64,000 nt of DNA. Origin: Streptomyces pseudovenezuelae. Lineage in GTDB: Bacteria; Actinomycetota; Actinomycetes; Streptomycetales; Streptomycetaceae. The translations under genes were made by a program, and so were the position numbers. The notes under the pieces were generated by a model. That model ran no database searches. It was given only the letters and a program-made list of their open reading frames with translations, and had not been told where the DNA came from. Location of the stretch: contig NZ_KQ948149.1 of NCBI RefSeq assembly GCF_001513955.1, positions 344,227 through 408,226 of the forward strand. Reading direction: 5' to 3'. Positions 52,529 to 61,363 of the stretch are shown in pieces; position 1 is the first letter of the stretch, and every line of letters begins with the position of its first letter.

Positions 52529-53821
52529 TCAGTCCGCCCGTACGCGCGCGTGCAGCGCCACCGCCACGACCGTGCGGGCCTGGTGCTCGATCTGGTGTTC
52601 CAGCGGCACCCAGCGGGCACCGAACCGCTCCGCGAAGGAATCGCTCCACGCCTCCACGAGCCGTTCGAGACGCGGTGCCGCGCGGTCGTCGGTCTCCCGC
52701 AGGACCCGCAGCAGCATCGCCGCGGCCCGCAGCGGCAGCCGGCGGGAGAACGCGTCCACACTGCCGATGTACGCCCTCGTGTCGTCGGCCGGCCGCGTGT
52801 GGATCCAGTCCGCGGCCAGCCCCGGCACCAGCCCCAGACCCCAGGTTGCGGCCCGCAGCAGTGGCCCGCCGGCAGCGTCGAGGCGCGGCAGCGCGTCCGC
52901 CAGTACCTGGTCCACCGCGCGCGACTGCCGCAGCAGCCGGCCCGCCAGCCGCCCCATCGCCGCCGTCGGCGCCGGATGCGGCGCCGGATCGTCCACCTGG
53001 TCGCTCGCCCACATCGGTACCTCGACCACCGCGGTCAGACCGCCGTGGCGGTGCGCGTGGTACCAGGTGCTGCGCCGCGCGTCGTCCGGCATGCTCGGGT
53101 ACGCCGCCCCGGCGCCCGGCGCCGGCATCACATGCACCCCCGGTCCGGCCGCGGGCCAGCCCGCCGCGTCCGAGGCACCGGTCTCCACCGGTATGCGCAG
53201 CTCCGCCGCGGACTTGGCGAACGGCTCGGCGATCCCCGGCACGTCCTTCGTCAGCTGCACCCAGCTGCCGCCCAGATCGGTGCCGTGCAGGGTCACCTGG
53301 ACGTAGGGCCGCAGTTCGTCGATCAGCCCGGTCAGGGCGCGGGTCTCGGGCGGCAGCCGGTCCGGCGGCAGCATCGCGGGCGCCCACTCCGGCTGCTCCG
53401 CCCCGGCGGGCCGGAAGAAGCCGAGGTGGTAGTCGAAGAGACTGCGCGGCGCCGGGGTCACATGCAGACTCGCCCCGTCGGGATCGGCGCACAGCAGGAA
53501 GTGCCAGGACGTGTCCGCCCGCAACTCCGGCTCGGCCAGCACCCGCCGGGCCACCGCCAGAGCCGCGGGGCCGCCGGCCGGTTCGTTGGCGTGGGCGCCC
53601 GCGACCACCAGGACGGCTCGCCGGGCCCGGCCGATCGACAGCACCTGGAGGGGTCTGCCCGCGCGCGAGACACCCACCCGCCTCAGCCGGCAGTCGCCGG
53701 GCCGCTGTGCGGCCAACGCCCGCGCGGACCGGACCAGTTCGGTCACCGTGGGGTAGCGCAGCTCCGGCAGGAGACTCACCCCCGACACGTCCGACCGGCC
53801 TCGCAATCCGCAGTACCCCAC
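52529..53821 (-). CDS. M14-family zinc carboxypeptidase, copy 2
   Basis: 430 residues, paralogous to copy 1 and converging on the SSI gene. Metal motif AGAHANEP (HxxE), VTLHGTDLGG (third His), and catalytic Glu in AVVEVPMW. Like copy 1 it lacks a clear signal peptide. The conserved core begins at LLPELRYPTVTEL; several GTG codons precede it (53821, 53788 and 53779) and none has a strong ribosome site, so the start is uncertain. The pair flanks the inhibitor gene. Confidence 0.85.
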   Translation of the reverse strand: MGYCGLRGRSDVSGVSLLPELRYPTVTELVRSARALAAQRPGDCRLRRVGVSRAGRPLQVLSIGRARRAVLVVAGAHANEPAGGPAALAVARRVLAEPELRADTSWHFLLCADPDGASLHVTPAPRSLFDYHLGFFRPAGAEQPEWAPAMLPPDRLPPETRALTGLIDELRPYVQVTLHGTDLGGSWVQLTKDVPGIAEPFAKSAAELRIPVETGASDAAGWPAAGPGVHVMPAPGAGAAYPSMPDDARRSTWYHAHRHGGLTAVVEVPMWASDQVDDPAPHPAPTAAMGRLAGRLLRQSRAVDQVLADALPRLDAAGGPLLRAATWGLGLVPGLAADWIHTRPADDTRAYIGSVDAFSRRLPLRAAAMLLRVLRETDDRAAPRLERLVEAWSDSFAERFGARWVPLEHQIEHQARTVVAVALHARVRAD

Positions 53822-53938
53822 GGTCTGGTTGAGGTGTCAAGGACGCCGTGGGGGAGCCTCCAGGGGGCGCCCAGATGCATTTACCGGCAGCCGGTAGAGC
53901 CGTACGTGCCAGCGGGGTTGCCCACGCCCCCGCGCCCG

Positions 53939-54236
53939 CACCGGCGGCCCGGCGTCACTGCCGGTGCAGGCCGCGCCCAGCCGGCGTCAGGAACGCCTCG
54001 CCGACCGGGGGTGAGGACCGCGTGGTCCTCGCGCGCGCCCCGGTCCGCAAGCGCCCCATGACCGTCCTCGCGCGCGTGCCGCTCACCGGCGCTGCCGAGG
54101 CCTTCGTGGACCTCCTGCGGGACCTGGCCGCAGTCGCCCACACCGGCCGCCCGGTGTCACTGCCGGTGCAGGCCGCGCCCAGCCGGCGTCAGGAACGCCT
54201 CGCCGACCGGGGTGAGGACTGCGTGGTCCTCGCGCG
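53939..54236. repeat. Direct duplication, 202-bp offset, upstream of copy 2
   Basis: Copy A1 (about 53939-54035) and A2 (about 54140-54236) share nearly 100 bp, including the stretch from GTCACTGCCGGTGCAGGCCG to GTGGTCCTCGCGCG. A second short pair, GGGACCTGGCCGCAGTCG, occurs at 54119 and 54239. The whole 53822-54267 gap is made of these repeats; no gene is supported. Confidence 0.8.
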
Positions 54237-54267
54237 ACGGGACCTGGCCGCAGTCGGCCGCGCCCGG

Positions 54268-56622
54268 TCAGTCCGCGGCGACCCGCTCCAGCAGCGCCAC
54301 CGGCGACTCGCCCAGGAGCTCCGCCACCCGCGCGTGCCCGGAGAACTCCCGCTCCGGAACCAGTACGTCGCGCCAGACGCCCGGCGGCAGCGGCAGCACC
54401 GTCTCCCCCCAGCCGCCCGCCTCCGCCAGCCGCAGCGACAGCCGGGTCACCGCGGTGATCACCTCCCCGGAGCGCGCGAACGCCACGCAGTGCGCCGCCG
54501 AGGGCCCCTCCGCGGCCAGCGGCGTGTACGTCGCCGCGTCCCCGAAGACGTCCGGCCTGCGCCGGCGCAGCCGCAGGGCCGCGGCCGTGAGCGCGCCCTT
54601 GTCACCGGAGTCCTCCGGCGGGAACCGCACCGGCCGCCGGTTGTCCGGGTCCACCAGCGCCAGGTACCTGCTCTCCGTGCCCTGGTACACGTCGGGCACC
54701 CCGGGCATCGTCAGCTGCACCAGGGCCGCGCCCAGCTCGTTCGCCCGGATGTGCGGATCGAGGCGCGTGCGCAACGCGGCCACCTGCTCGCCCTGCGCCC
54801 CGCACGGCCCGGCCGTGACGAACTCCGTCACCGCCTCCTCGTACGCCGGCTCCTGCTCCGTCCAGCTCGTGTACAGGCCCGCCTCGCGCACATGCTTCAG
54901 CAGCGCCTCCCGCACCCGCTCCGGGGCCGCGGGGCCGAGCCCGAACACCGTCTGCCAGGCCGCCCACGCCAGCTGCGCGTCCGGCACGCCCTCGCCGGTG
55001 CGGGTCACCTCGGCCAGCGTGTCCGCCCACCACCCTGGGCACTCGGTGAGCACGGCGAGGGCCGCCCGGACATCCGCACTGCGCTTGGTGTCGTGCGTCG
55101 ACACCACGGTCCCCGTCAGCGGCCAGTCGCGCTGCACGCGCGTGCAGTAGGCGTGGAACTCCTCGGGCGCGACGGCCGGGCTGCCGGGGTTCCCGCCCAC
55201 TTCGGTCGCCGACAGCAGCGGCACGTACCGGTAGAACGCCGTGTCCTCCACGGACTTGGCCCGCAGCGCCGACGCCGTCTGCGCGAACCGGGTCCGGAAC
55301 TCCACCTGGTCCGGGCCGTCACCGGCCCGCCCCAGCACCAGATCCCGTACGACGTCCACGGCACCCGCCTCCTCGGGGACCACGAAGGCCAGCCGGGCCT
55401 CGGCCGCGGCCTCCTCGGTGACGACACGGGCGGCGTCCGAGGAACCGTAGGGCCGGTAGACCTCCATGCGCACCAGCAGCTCCTGGAGCGCGGTGCGCAG
55501 CGCCCAGGGCGCCCGGTCGCGCAGCGCGGGCTCCGGGGACGCGGCACACACGCGTGCCGCCACCCGGGTCAGACGGTCGGTCTCGGTGGCCAGCTCGTGC
55601 GTGATCACCTTGTACGCCGCCCGGCGTGCCGTCGCGTCCCAGTCGCCGCCGCGGTCGGTCTGCGGCGCGGCGAACCTCCGGTACTGGCCGAGGAGTTCCC
55701 CGAAGCCGGCCGGGTCCGTGAACAGCCCGTCGATGTGCCGCAGGGCGTCGTACCCCGTCGTCCCCGCCACGGGCCAGGAGGCCGGCAGCCGCTCCCCGTC
55801 CGCCAGGATCTTCTCCACCACCGTCCAGCGCCCGCCGGTCGCCTCGTGGAGCCGCTGGAGGTAGGCGTCGGGGTCGGCGAGGCCGTCGGGGTGGTCGATC
55901 CGCAGCCCGTCGAGCACGCCCTCGTGCAGCAGCTGGAGGATCTTGGCGTGGGTGGCCTCGAACACCTCGGGGTCCTCGACCCGCACCCCGATCAGCTCCG
56001 AGATGCTGAAGAAACGCCGGTAGTTGAGCTCGGTGCGGGCCAGCCGCCACCACACCGGGCGGTACCACTGCGCGTCCAGGAGCTGCGGCAGGGGAAGCTC
56101 CCCGGTGCCCTCGCGCAGCGGGAACACATGGTCGTAGTAGCGCAGGACCTCCCCGTCCACCGTGAGGTTGCCGAGCTCCTCGCCGACCGGATGCCCCAGC
56201 ACCGGCAGCAGCACCTGGCCGCCCTGCGCCTCCCAGTCGATGTCGAACCAGCGGGCGTACGGCGACTTCGGGCCCTCCCGCAGCACCTCCCACAGGGCGT
56301 GGTTGTGGCGCGGGTCCATCGCCATGTGGTTCGGCACGATGTCCGCCACCAGGCCGAGCCCGTGCTCCCGCGCGGTGCGCGACAGGGCCCGCAGCCCCGC
56401 CTCGCCGCCCAGCTCCTCGCGCACGCGGGCGTGGTCCACGACGTCGTAGCCGTGCGTCGAACCGGGGACGGACTCCAGGACGGGGGACAGATGCAGGTGC
56501 GAGACGCCCAGCGAGGCCAGATACGGCACGGCCGCCGCCGCGGCCGCGAACGGGAACTCGCGCTGCAGCTGCAGCCGGTACGTGGCCGTCGGCACCGACG
56601 GGTCGGGTCGCTCAGGTGTCAT
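54268..56622 (-). CDS. treY: Malto-oligosyltrehalose synthase
   Basis: A 784-residue GH13 enzyme. It starts with TATYRLQLQREFPF, the typical TreY N-terminus, and has IVPNHMA, DGLRIDHPDGLADP (nucleophile Asp), VVEKIL (acid Glu) and STHDTKRSADVR (third carboxylate). It converts the reducing end of a maltodextrin into an alpha,alpha-1,1-linked trehalose unit, the substrate of TreZ. ATG 56622. GlgX is immediately upstream on the same strand but a 17-bp-stem terminator sits between them. Confidence 0.95.
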   Translation of the reverse strand: MTPERPDPSVPTATYRLQLQREFPFAAAAAAVPYLASLGVSHLHLSPVLESVPGSTHGYDVVDHARVREELGGEAGLRALSRTAREHGLGLVADIVPNHMAMDPRHNHALWEVLREGPKSPYARWFDIDWEAQGGQVLLPVLGHPVGEELGNLTVDGEVLRYYDHVFPLREGTGELPLPQLLDAQWYRPVWWRLARTELNYRRFFSISELIGVRVEDPEVFEATHAKILQLLHEGVLDGLRIDHPDGLADPDAYLQRLHEATGGRWTVVEKILADGERLPASWPVAGTTGYDALRHIDGLFTDPAGFGELLGQYRRFAAPQTDRGGDWDATARRAAYKVITHELATETDRLTRVAARVCAASPEPALRDRAPWALRTALQELLVRMEVYRPYGSSDAARVVTEEAAAEARLAFVVPEEAGAVDVVRDLVLGRAGDGPDQVEFRTRFAQTASALRAKSVEDTAFYRYVPLLSATEVGGNPGSPAVAPEEFHAYCTRVQRDWPLTGTVVSTHDTKRSADVRAALAVLTECPGWWADTLAEVTRTGEGVPDAQLAWAAWQTVFGLGPAAPERVREALLKHVREAGLYTSWTEQEPAYEEAVTEFVTAGPCGAQGEQVAALRTRLDPHIRANELGAALVQLTMPGVPDVYQGTESRYLALVDPDNRRPVRFPPEDSGDKGALTAAALRLRRRRPDVFGDAATYTPLAAEGPSAAHCVAFARSGEVITAVTRLSLRLAEAGGWGETVLPLPPGVWRDVLVPEREFSGHARVAELLGESPVALLERVAAD

Positions 56623-56681
56623 GCAGACCTACGTACCCGCCCTGCGGCCTTTCGTGTCATCGCATGCTCCATGTGCGCGGG

Positions 56682-56719
56682 CCGGTGGCGTCGGGACGCT
56701 GCCGTCCCGACGCCACCGG
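56682..56719 (-). terminator. Terminator after glgX
   Basis: Perfect 17-bp inverted repeat (arms 56682-56698 and 56703-56719, 4-nt loop), 10 bp after the glgX stop and 60 bp before treY. A strong hairpin that should reduce read-through from glgX into treY. Confidence 0.85.
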
Positions 56720-56728
56720 TTCGTTCCG

Positions 56729-58861
56729 CTAGACGGGCCGTCGTAGCACCACCATGCTGCGGTCCACCAGCGTCAGCCCGTCCCCGGCCTGCACCTTCGC
56801 CTCCGTGCCCGGCGGCACCCCGTCCGTGCGGGCGGTGTCGACCACGACCTCCCACTGCCGGCCGTGGTTGACCGGCACCACGAAGTCCAGCGCCTTGGGC
56901 GAGGCGTTGAACATCAGCAGGAACGAGTCGTCGGTGATCCGTTCCCCGCGGGCTCCGGGCTCGGAGATCGCGTTGCCGTTGAGGAAGACCGTCAGCGCCG
57001 AGGCCTGCGCCCGGTCCCAGTCCCGCTGGGTCATCTCCTTGCCCTCGGGCGTGAACCAGGCGATGTCCGACAGCTCGTCGTGGGTCCCCTCCACGGGCCG
57101 CCCGTGGAAGAAGCGGCGGCGCCGGAAGACCGGATGGTCCTTGCGCAGCCACACCATCGCGCGCGTGAAGGCCAGCAACTCGGCGCCGAGCCCCGCCGCC
57201 CCGTCCCCGGCCTCCTCCGGCCAGCGCACCCAGGCCAGCTCGCTGTCCTGGCAGTAGGCGTTGTTGTTGCCGCGCTGGGTGCGCGCCACCTCGTCGCCGT
57301 GGCTGATCATCGGCACGCCCTGGGACAGCATGAGGGTGGCGATGAAGTTGCGCATCTGGCGGGCGCGCAACTCCCGTACCGCGGGGTCGTTGGTCTCCCC
57401 CTCCGCCCCGCAGTTCCAGGACCGGTTGTGGCTCTCGCCGTCGCGGTTGTCCTCGCCGTTGGCGTCGTTGTGCTTGTCGTTGTACGAGACGAGGTCGTGG
57501 AGGGTGAACCCGTCGTGGCAGGTGACGAAGTTGATCGAGGCCAGCGGACGCCGGCCGTCGTCCTGGTAGAGGTCGGAGGAACCGGTCAGCCGGGACGCGA
57601 ACTCCGCCAGCGCGCGCGGCTCGCCCCGCCACAGGTCCCGTACGGTGTCGCGGTACTTGCCGTTCCACTCGGTCCACAGCGGCGGGAAGTTGCCCACCTG
57701 GTAGCCGCCCTCGCCGACGTCCCACGGCTCGGCGATCAGCTTCACCTGGGAGACCACCGGGTCCTGCTGGACCAGGTCGAAGAACGACGACAGCCGGTCC
57801 ACCTCGTGGAACTGCCGGGCCAGGGTCGCCGCGAGGTCGAAGCGGAAGCCGTCCACGTGCATCTCGGTCACCCAGTACCGCAGCGAGTCCATGATCAGCT
57901 GGAGCACGTGCGGGGACCGCATGAGCAGGGAGTTCCCGGTGCCCGTGGTGTCCATGTAGTACCGCTGGTCGTCGGTCAGGCGGTAGTACTGCGGGTTGTC
58001 GAGGCCCTTGAAGGACAGCGTCGGGCCCAGGTGGTTGCCCTCGGCGGTGTGGTTGTAGACGACATCCAGGATGACCTCGATCCCGGCCTCGTGCAGCGCC
58101 CTGACCGCCGACTTGAACTCCAGGACCTGCTGGCCGCGGTCGCCCCAGGAGGCGTACGCGTTGTGCGGGGCGAAGAAACCGATGGTGTTGTAGCCCCAGT
58201 AATTGTTCAGGCCCATGTCGACCAGGCGGTGGTCGTTCACGAACTGGTGGACCGGCATCAGCTCCAGGGTGGTGACGCCGAGCTCCACCAGGTGCTCGAT
58301 GATCGCGGGGTGCGCGAGCGCGGCGTAGGTGCCGCGGAGCTCCTCGGGCAGCCCCGGGTGCCGCATGGTGAGGCCCTTGACGTGCGCCTCGTAGATCACC
58401 GTCTCGTGGTAGCCGATCCGCGGCCGCCGGTCGTCGCCCCAGTCGAAGTACGGGTTGACCACGACCGAGGTCATGGTGTGCGGCGCCGAGTCGAGATCGT
58501 TGCGCTTGTCGGGCGAGTCGAAGTGGTAGCCGTAGACCTCCTCGCCCCAGCGGATCGATCCGCTGATCGCGCGCGCGTAGGGGTCGAGCAGCAGCTTCGA
58601 GGAGTTGCAGCGCAGGCCGCGATCGGGAGCGTACGGGCCGTGCGCCCGGAAGCCGTAGCGCTGTCCGGGCATCACGCCCGGCAGATACGCGTGCCGGACG
58701 AACGCGTCGCTCTCGCGCAGTTCCACCGCCGTTTCCGAGCCGTCGTCGTGCAACAGACACAGCTCTACTCGGTTCGCGGCCTCGGTGAAGACCGCGAAGT
58801 TGGTACCGGCGCCGTCGTACGTGGCACCGAGTGGATACGCCTCTCCAGGCCAGACCTGCAT
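56729..58861 (-). CDS. glgX: Glycogen debranching enzyme GlgX/TreX
   Basis: A 710-residue isoamylase-type GH13 enzyme. N-terminal CBM48 (YPLGATYDGAGTNFAVFTEA), then the barrel with DVVYNHTAEG, DGFRFDLAATL (nucleophile), LIAEPWDVG (acid) and FVTCHDGFTLHDL (third carboxylate). It removes the alpha-1,6 branches of glycogen, providing linear maltodextrins for TreY. The first gene of the glgX-treY pair; ATG 58861. Divergent from the amine oxidase genes. Confidence 0.95.
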   Translation of the reverse strand: MQVWPGEAYPLGATYDGAGTNFAVFTEAANRVELCLLHDDGSETAVELRESDAFVRHAYLPGVMPGQRYGFRAHGPYAPDRGLRCNSSKLLLDPYARAISGSIRWGEEVYGYHFDSPDKRNDLDSAPHTMTSVVVNPYFDWGDDRRPRIGYHETVIYEAHVKGLTMRHPGLPEELRGTYAALAHPAIIEHLVELGVTTLELMPVHQFVNDHRLVDMGLNNYWGYNTIGFFAPHNAYASWGDRGQQVLEFKSAVRALHEAGIEVILDVVYNHTAEGNHLGPTLSFKGLDNPQYYRLTDDQRYYMDTTGTGNSLLMRSPHVLQLIMDSLRYWVTEMHVDGFRFDLAATLARQFHEVDRLSSFFDLVQQDPVVSQVKLIAEPWDVGEGGYQVGNFPPLWTEWNGKYRDTVRDLWRGEPRALAEFASRLTGSSDLYQDDGRRPLASINFVTCHDGFTLHDLVSYNDKHNDANGEDNRDGESHNRSWNCGAEGETNDPAVRELRARQMRNFIATLMLSQGVPMISHGDEVARTQRGNNNAYCQDSELAWVRWPEEAGDGAAGLGAELLAFTRAMVWLRKDHPVFRRRRFFHGRPVEGTHDELSDIAWFTPEGKEMTQRDWDRAQASALTVFLNGNAISEPGARGERITDDSFLLMFNASPKALDFVVPVNHGRQWEVVVDTARTDGVPPGTEAKVQAGDGLTLVDRSMVVLRRPV

Positions 58862-59056
58862 GAAACGACTCTTTCAGCTCTCCCGCGCCGCGTGTGGCGC
58901 CTTGGCCCCGAGTGTCCCCGAAAGTGATGGAACCACCTATGACTTACGTCCCTCTTACCGATCGACCAGTGCACAGGGCGGTCACAGAACTGTTCTTTGC
59001 CGAAATATCGGGGCATACACATACTCCCGGAGATGCCCGGGGAGTAGGGGGAAGAT

Positions 59057-59875
59057 GTGCGCAAGATAGTGCACCGCCACCTCGGGAAGGTGGTGGCAGG
59101 TGCGGCCATCGCGGTGGCGGGGACCGCCGTGATGGTCGGGATCACCCTGCCGGGCACGGCGGGGGCGGACGACACCGGGGGCGGCAAGACGGCCTCCGGG
59201 CAGCCCGCGGCGCAGGCGGGGCAGGGCGCAGACGGGGCCGTGGCGCCCGGGGTCGTCGAAAAGGCGCCGGCCGCCGAGGGTGAGAAGGGCAAGGGTCGCG
59301 ACCCGCTCACCGACGACGAGATCAAGCGGGTCGAGCAGCTCGCCGTGAACCCGCAGATGATGAACTCCAGCGAGGACGTCGAGGGCGATCGCGGTCCCGA
59401 GCGCCTCACCGTGGACCTCGCCGACCCGAAGGCCGGCGAACTGGACGACCCGAACGCGCCCCGGCGCGCGAACGTGACGTTCTACGACTACCGGGACGAC
59501 ACCCTCGTCACCCGGACCGTCGACCTCGACAGCGGAAAGGTCGTCGCGACCGGCTCCCAGCACGGCGTCCAGCCGCCGCTGAGCAGCGCCGAGTACGCGG
59601 AGGCCGCGAGCCTGCTGATCGCCGACCCGCTCGGTGCGGACCTGAAGGCCGACTACAAGGACGCCACCGACAAGGACCTCACCAACGCCGACCAGCTGCT
59701 GCTCACCGGCGCCGTGTACCGGGCCGTCCCGGGCGGGCAGCCCGCCGCGCTCGACAAGTGCGGCGAGCACCGCTGCGTGCGGCTGTTCCCCAAGGTGAAG
59801 AACGGCCCCTGGATCGACGCCAGGGCCTTCGTGATCGATCTGAGCGCCCGCAAGGTCGCCAAGCTCGAGAGCTGA
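59057..59875 (+). CDS. Copper amine oxidase N2/N3-domain subunit (subunit B type)
   Basis: A 272-residue exported protein: signal peptide about 1-36 (AAIAVAGTAVMVGITLPGTAGA), an Ala/Gly linker, then two small alpha/beta domains resembling the N2 and N3 domains that precede the catalytic core of copper amine oxidases (FYDYRDDTLVTRTVDLDSGKV, ALDKCGEHRCVRLFPKV). It carries no copper ligands or TPQ Tyr. It corresponds to what is annotated as tyramine oxidase subunit B in streptomycetes. GTG 59057 with GGGGGA upstream. The catalytic gene follows 57 bp later. Confidence 0.82.
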   Translation: MRKIVHRHLGKVVAGAAIAVAGTAVMVGITLPGTAGADDTGGGKTASGQPAAQAGQGADGAVAPGVVEKAPAAEGEKGKGRDPLTDDEIKRVEQLAVNPQMMNSSEDVEGDRGPERLTVDLADPKAGELDDPNAPRRANVTFYDYRDDTLVTRTVDLDSGKVVATGSQHGVQPPLSSAEYAEAASLLIADPLGADLKADYKDATDKDLTNADQLLLTGAVYRAVPGGQPAALDKCGEHRCVRLFPKVKNGPWIDARAFVIDLSARKVAKLES

Positions 59876-59932
59876 TCCGCCTTTCTCCGTCCACTTTTCC
59901 CACCTGCTCCTTCGCAAGGGAGTCATCTCTTC

Positions 59933-61249
59933 ATGCGTAACAGAATCAGCCGCGCGCGCAGGCACGCGGCCCTCGGCGTGTCCGTGGCCGCGCTGGCCGC
60001 CGGTGTCACGACCGGCGCGGGACCGGCCGCCGCCCAGCCCGGGGTCGCCGCCGCGGCCGCCGCGGAGTGCAGCAGCGCCTACAAGATCGAGCAGAAGCTC
60101 GCCAGCGGTACCACCTGGCGGATGTGCTGGCGCTACGACAGCAAGGCCGGAATGGTCCTGGAGGACATCTCCTACCAGCCCAAGGGCGAGGCCGCGCCGA
60201 TCAAGGTCCTCAACAGCGCCCGGCTCGGGCAGATCCACGTCCCCTACGACGACGGCAGCGTCGAGTACGACGACCTGACGGGCTTCGGCTTCGCCCAGGG
60301 CCTGATGAACCTGGACCCGGGCGAGTGTCCCGGCGGCACCATCAAGAGCGTCAAGGTCCCCGACTCCTGGGACCCGGACCACTCGGACGTCAACGGCCTG
60401 TGCACCACGACCCGTTCGCGCGGTCACGCCTACCGCATGCAGGGCGACAGCGCGAACAAGGTCTACCAGGCCCAGGGCAAGGACCTGCTCGTCTACTCGG
60501 TCAACCAGGTCGGCTGGTACGAGTACATGACCGAGTGGCGCTTCCAGGACGACGGCACCATCACCATGAACCTCGGCGCGACCGGCAGCCTCTCCTACGA
60601 GGACTACGACGCCGGCGACGGCCGTGGCTGGCCCATCGGCAAGGGCCCCCGCGCCCAGGCCACCAGCCACAGCCACAACGCCTTCTGGCGCCTGGACTTC
60701 GCCCTCGACGGTTCCTCCAAGAACCGGGTCGAGCAGTACGACTCGACGGTCACCGCGGCCGCCCAGGGCCAGCAGACCGCGACCGTCAAGACCACCCGCA
60801 CCCCGGTCACCAAGGAACTCGCGGGCGACGCCAAGAGCTACCGCTGGTGGCGCATGGTGAGCGCGGTCGGCAAGAACAAGGACTGGCACCCGCGGTCCTA
60901 CGAGATCGTCCCCGGCCCGAGCACCAAGTACCCGGGCCGCGCCTTCACCAAGCACGACGTGTACTTCACCGAGTACAACCCGTGCGAGCAGTTCGCCAGC
61001 AACAACACCGGCAGCTGCGCCGCCGGGGCGGGCACGTCCGTCGACAAGTGGGTCAACGGCCAGGACCTCACCCACCCGGTGGTCTGGATGAACGTGGGCT
61101 TCCACCACATCGCGCGCGACGAGGACCAGCAGCCCATGCCGGTCCACTGGCAGGGATTCTCCATCGCCCCCAGGGACGTCACGGCTATGAATCCGCTCAC
61201 TCCGGCCGAGCTCGCCGGGCAGAACGGGCACTGGGAGCCCGGTAGTTGA
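59933..61249 (+). CDS. Copper amine oxidase catalytic subunit
   Basis: A 438-residue exported protein with an Arg-rich signal peptide (RARRHAALG, consistent with Tat). The catalytic core: the presumed base Asp in VEYDDLTGFG, the TPQ Tyr in the WYEYMTEW segment (NYD/E-Y in most members), copper ligands HSH in ATSHSHNAFWRL, and a third His candidate in FHHIARDEDQQPMPVHWQG. Oxidises primary amines to aldehydes with H2O2 and ammonia. The N2/N3 domains are missing here and supplied by the gene before it, so the enzyme is split. ATG 59933 with AAGGGAG upstream. Confidence 0.88.
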   Translation: MRNRISRARRHAALGVSVAALAAGVTTGAGPAAAQPGVAAAAAAECSSAYKIEQKLASGTTWRMCWRYDSKAGMVLEDISYQPKGEAAPIKVLNSARLGQIHVPYDDGSVEYDDLTGFGFAQGLMNLDPGECPGGTIKSVKVPDSWDPDHSDVNGLCTTTRSRGHAYRMQGDSANKVYQAQGKDLLVYSVNQVGWYEYMTEWRFQDDGTITMNLGATGSLSYEDYDAGDGRGWPIGKGPRAQATSHSHNAFWRLDFALDGSSKNRVEQYDSTVTAAAQGQQTATVKTTRTPVTKELAGDAKSYRWWRMVSAVGKNKDWHPRSYEIVPGPSTKYPGRAFTKHDVYFTEYNPCEQFASNNTGSCAAGAGTSVDKWVNGQDLTHPVVWMNVGFHHIARDEDQQPMPVHWQGFSIAPRDVTAMNPLTPAELAGQNGHWEPGS

Positions 61250-61363
61250 GATTGACCCTGTCCATCCGGCTGCACCGCCGACCGCTCCCGGAGTACCCTT
61301 CCTTGATCGTTGGGTGGGGCCATGCCCCCGGGAGTGCTCGGGGGAGCGGAAGGCGGTGCGCGG

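Noticed and set aside
56864..58927. 687-codon plus-strand frame opposite glgX
   Set aside because: Shadow of the GH13 gene; Val/Arg/Asp-rich with no family signature.
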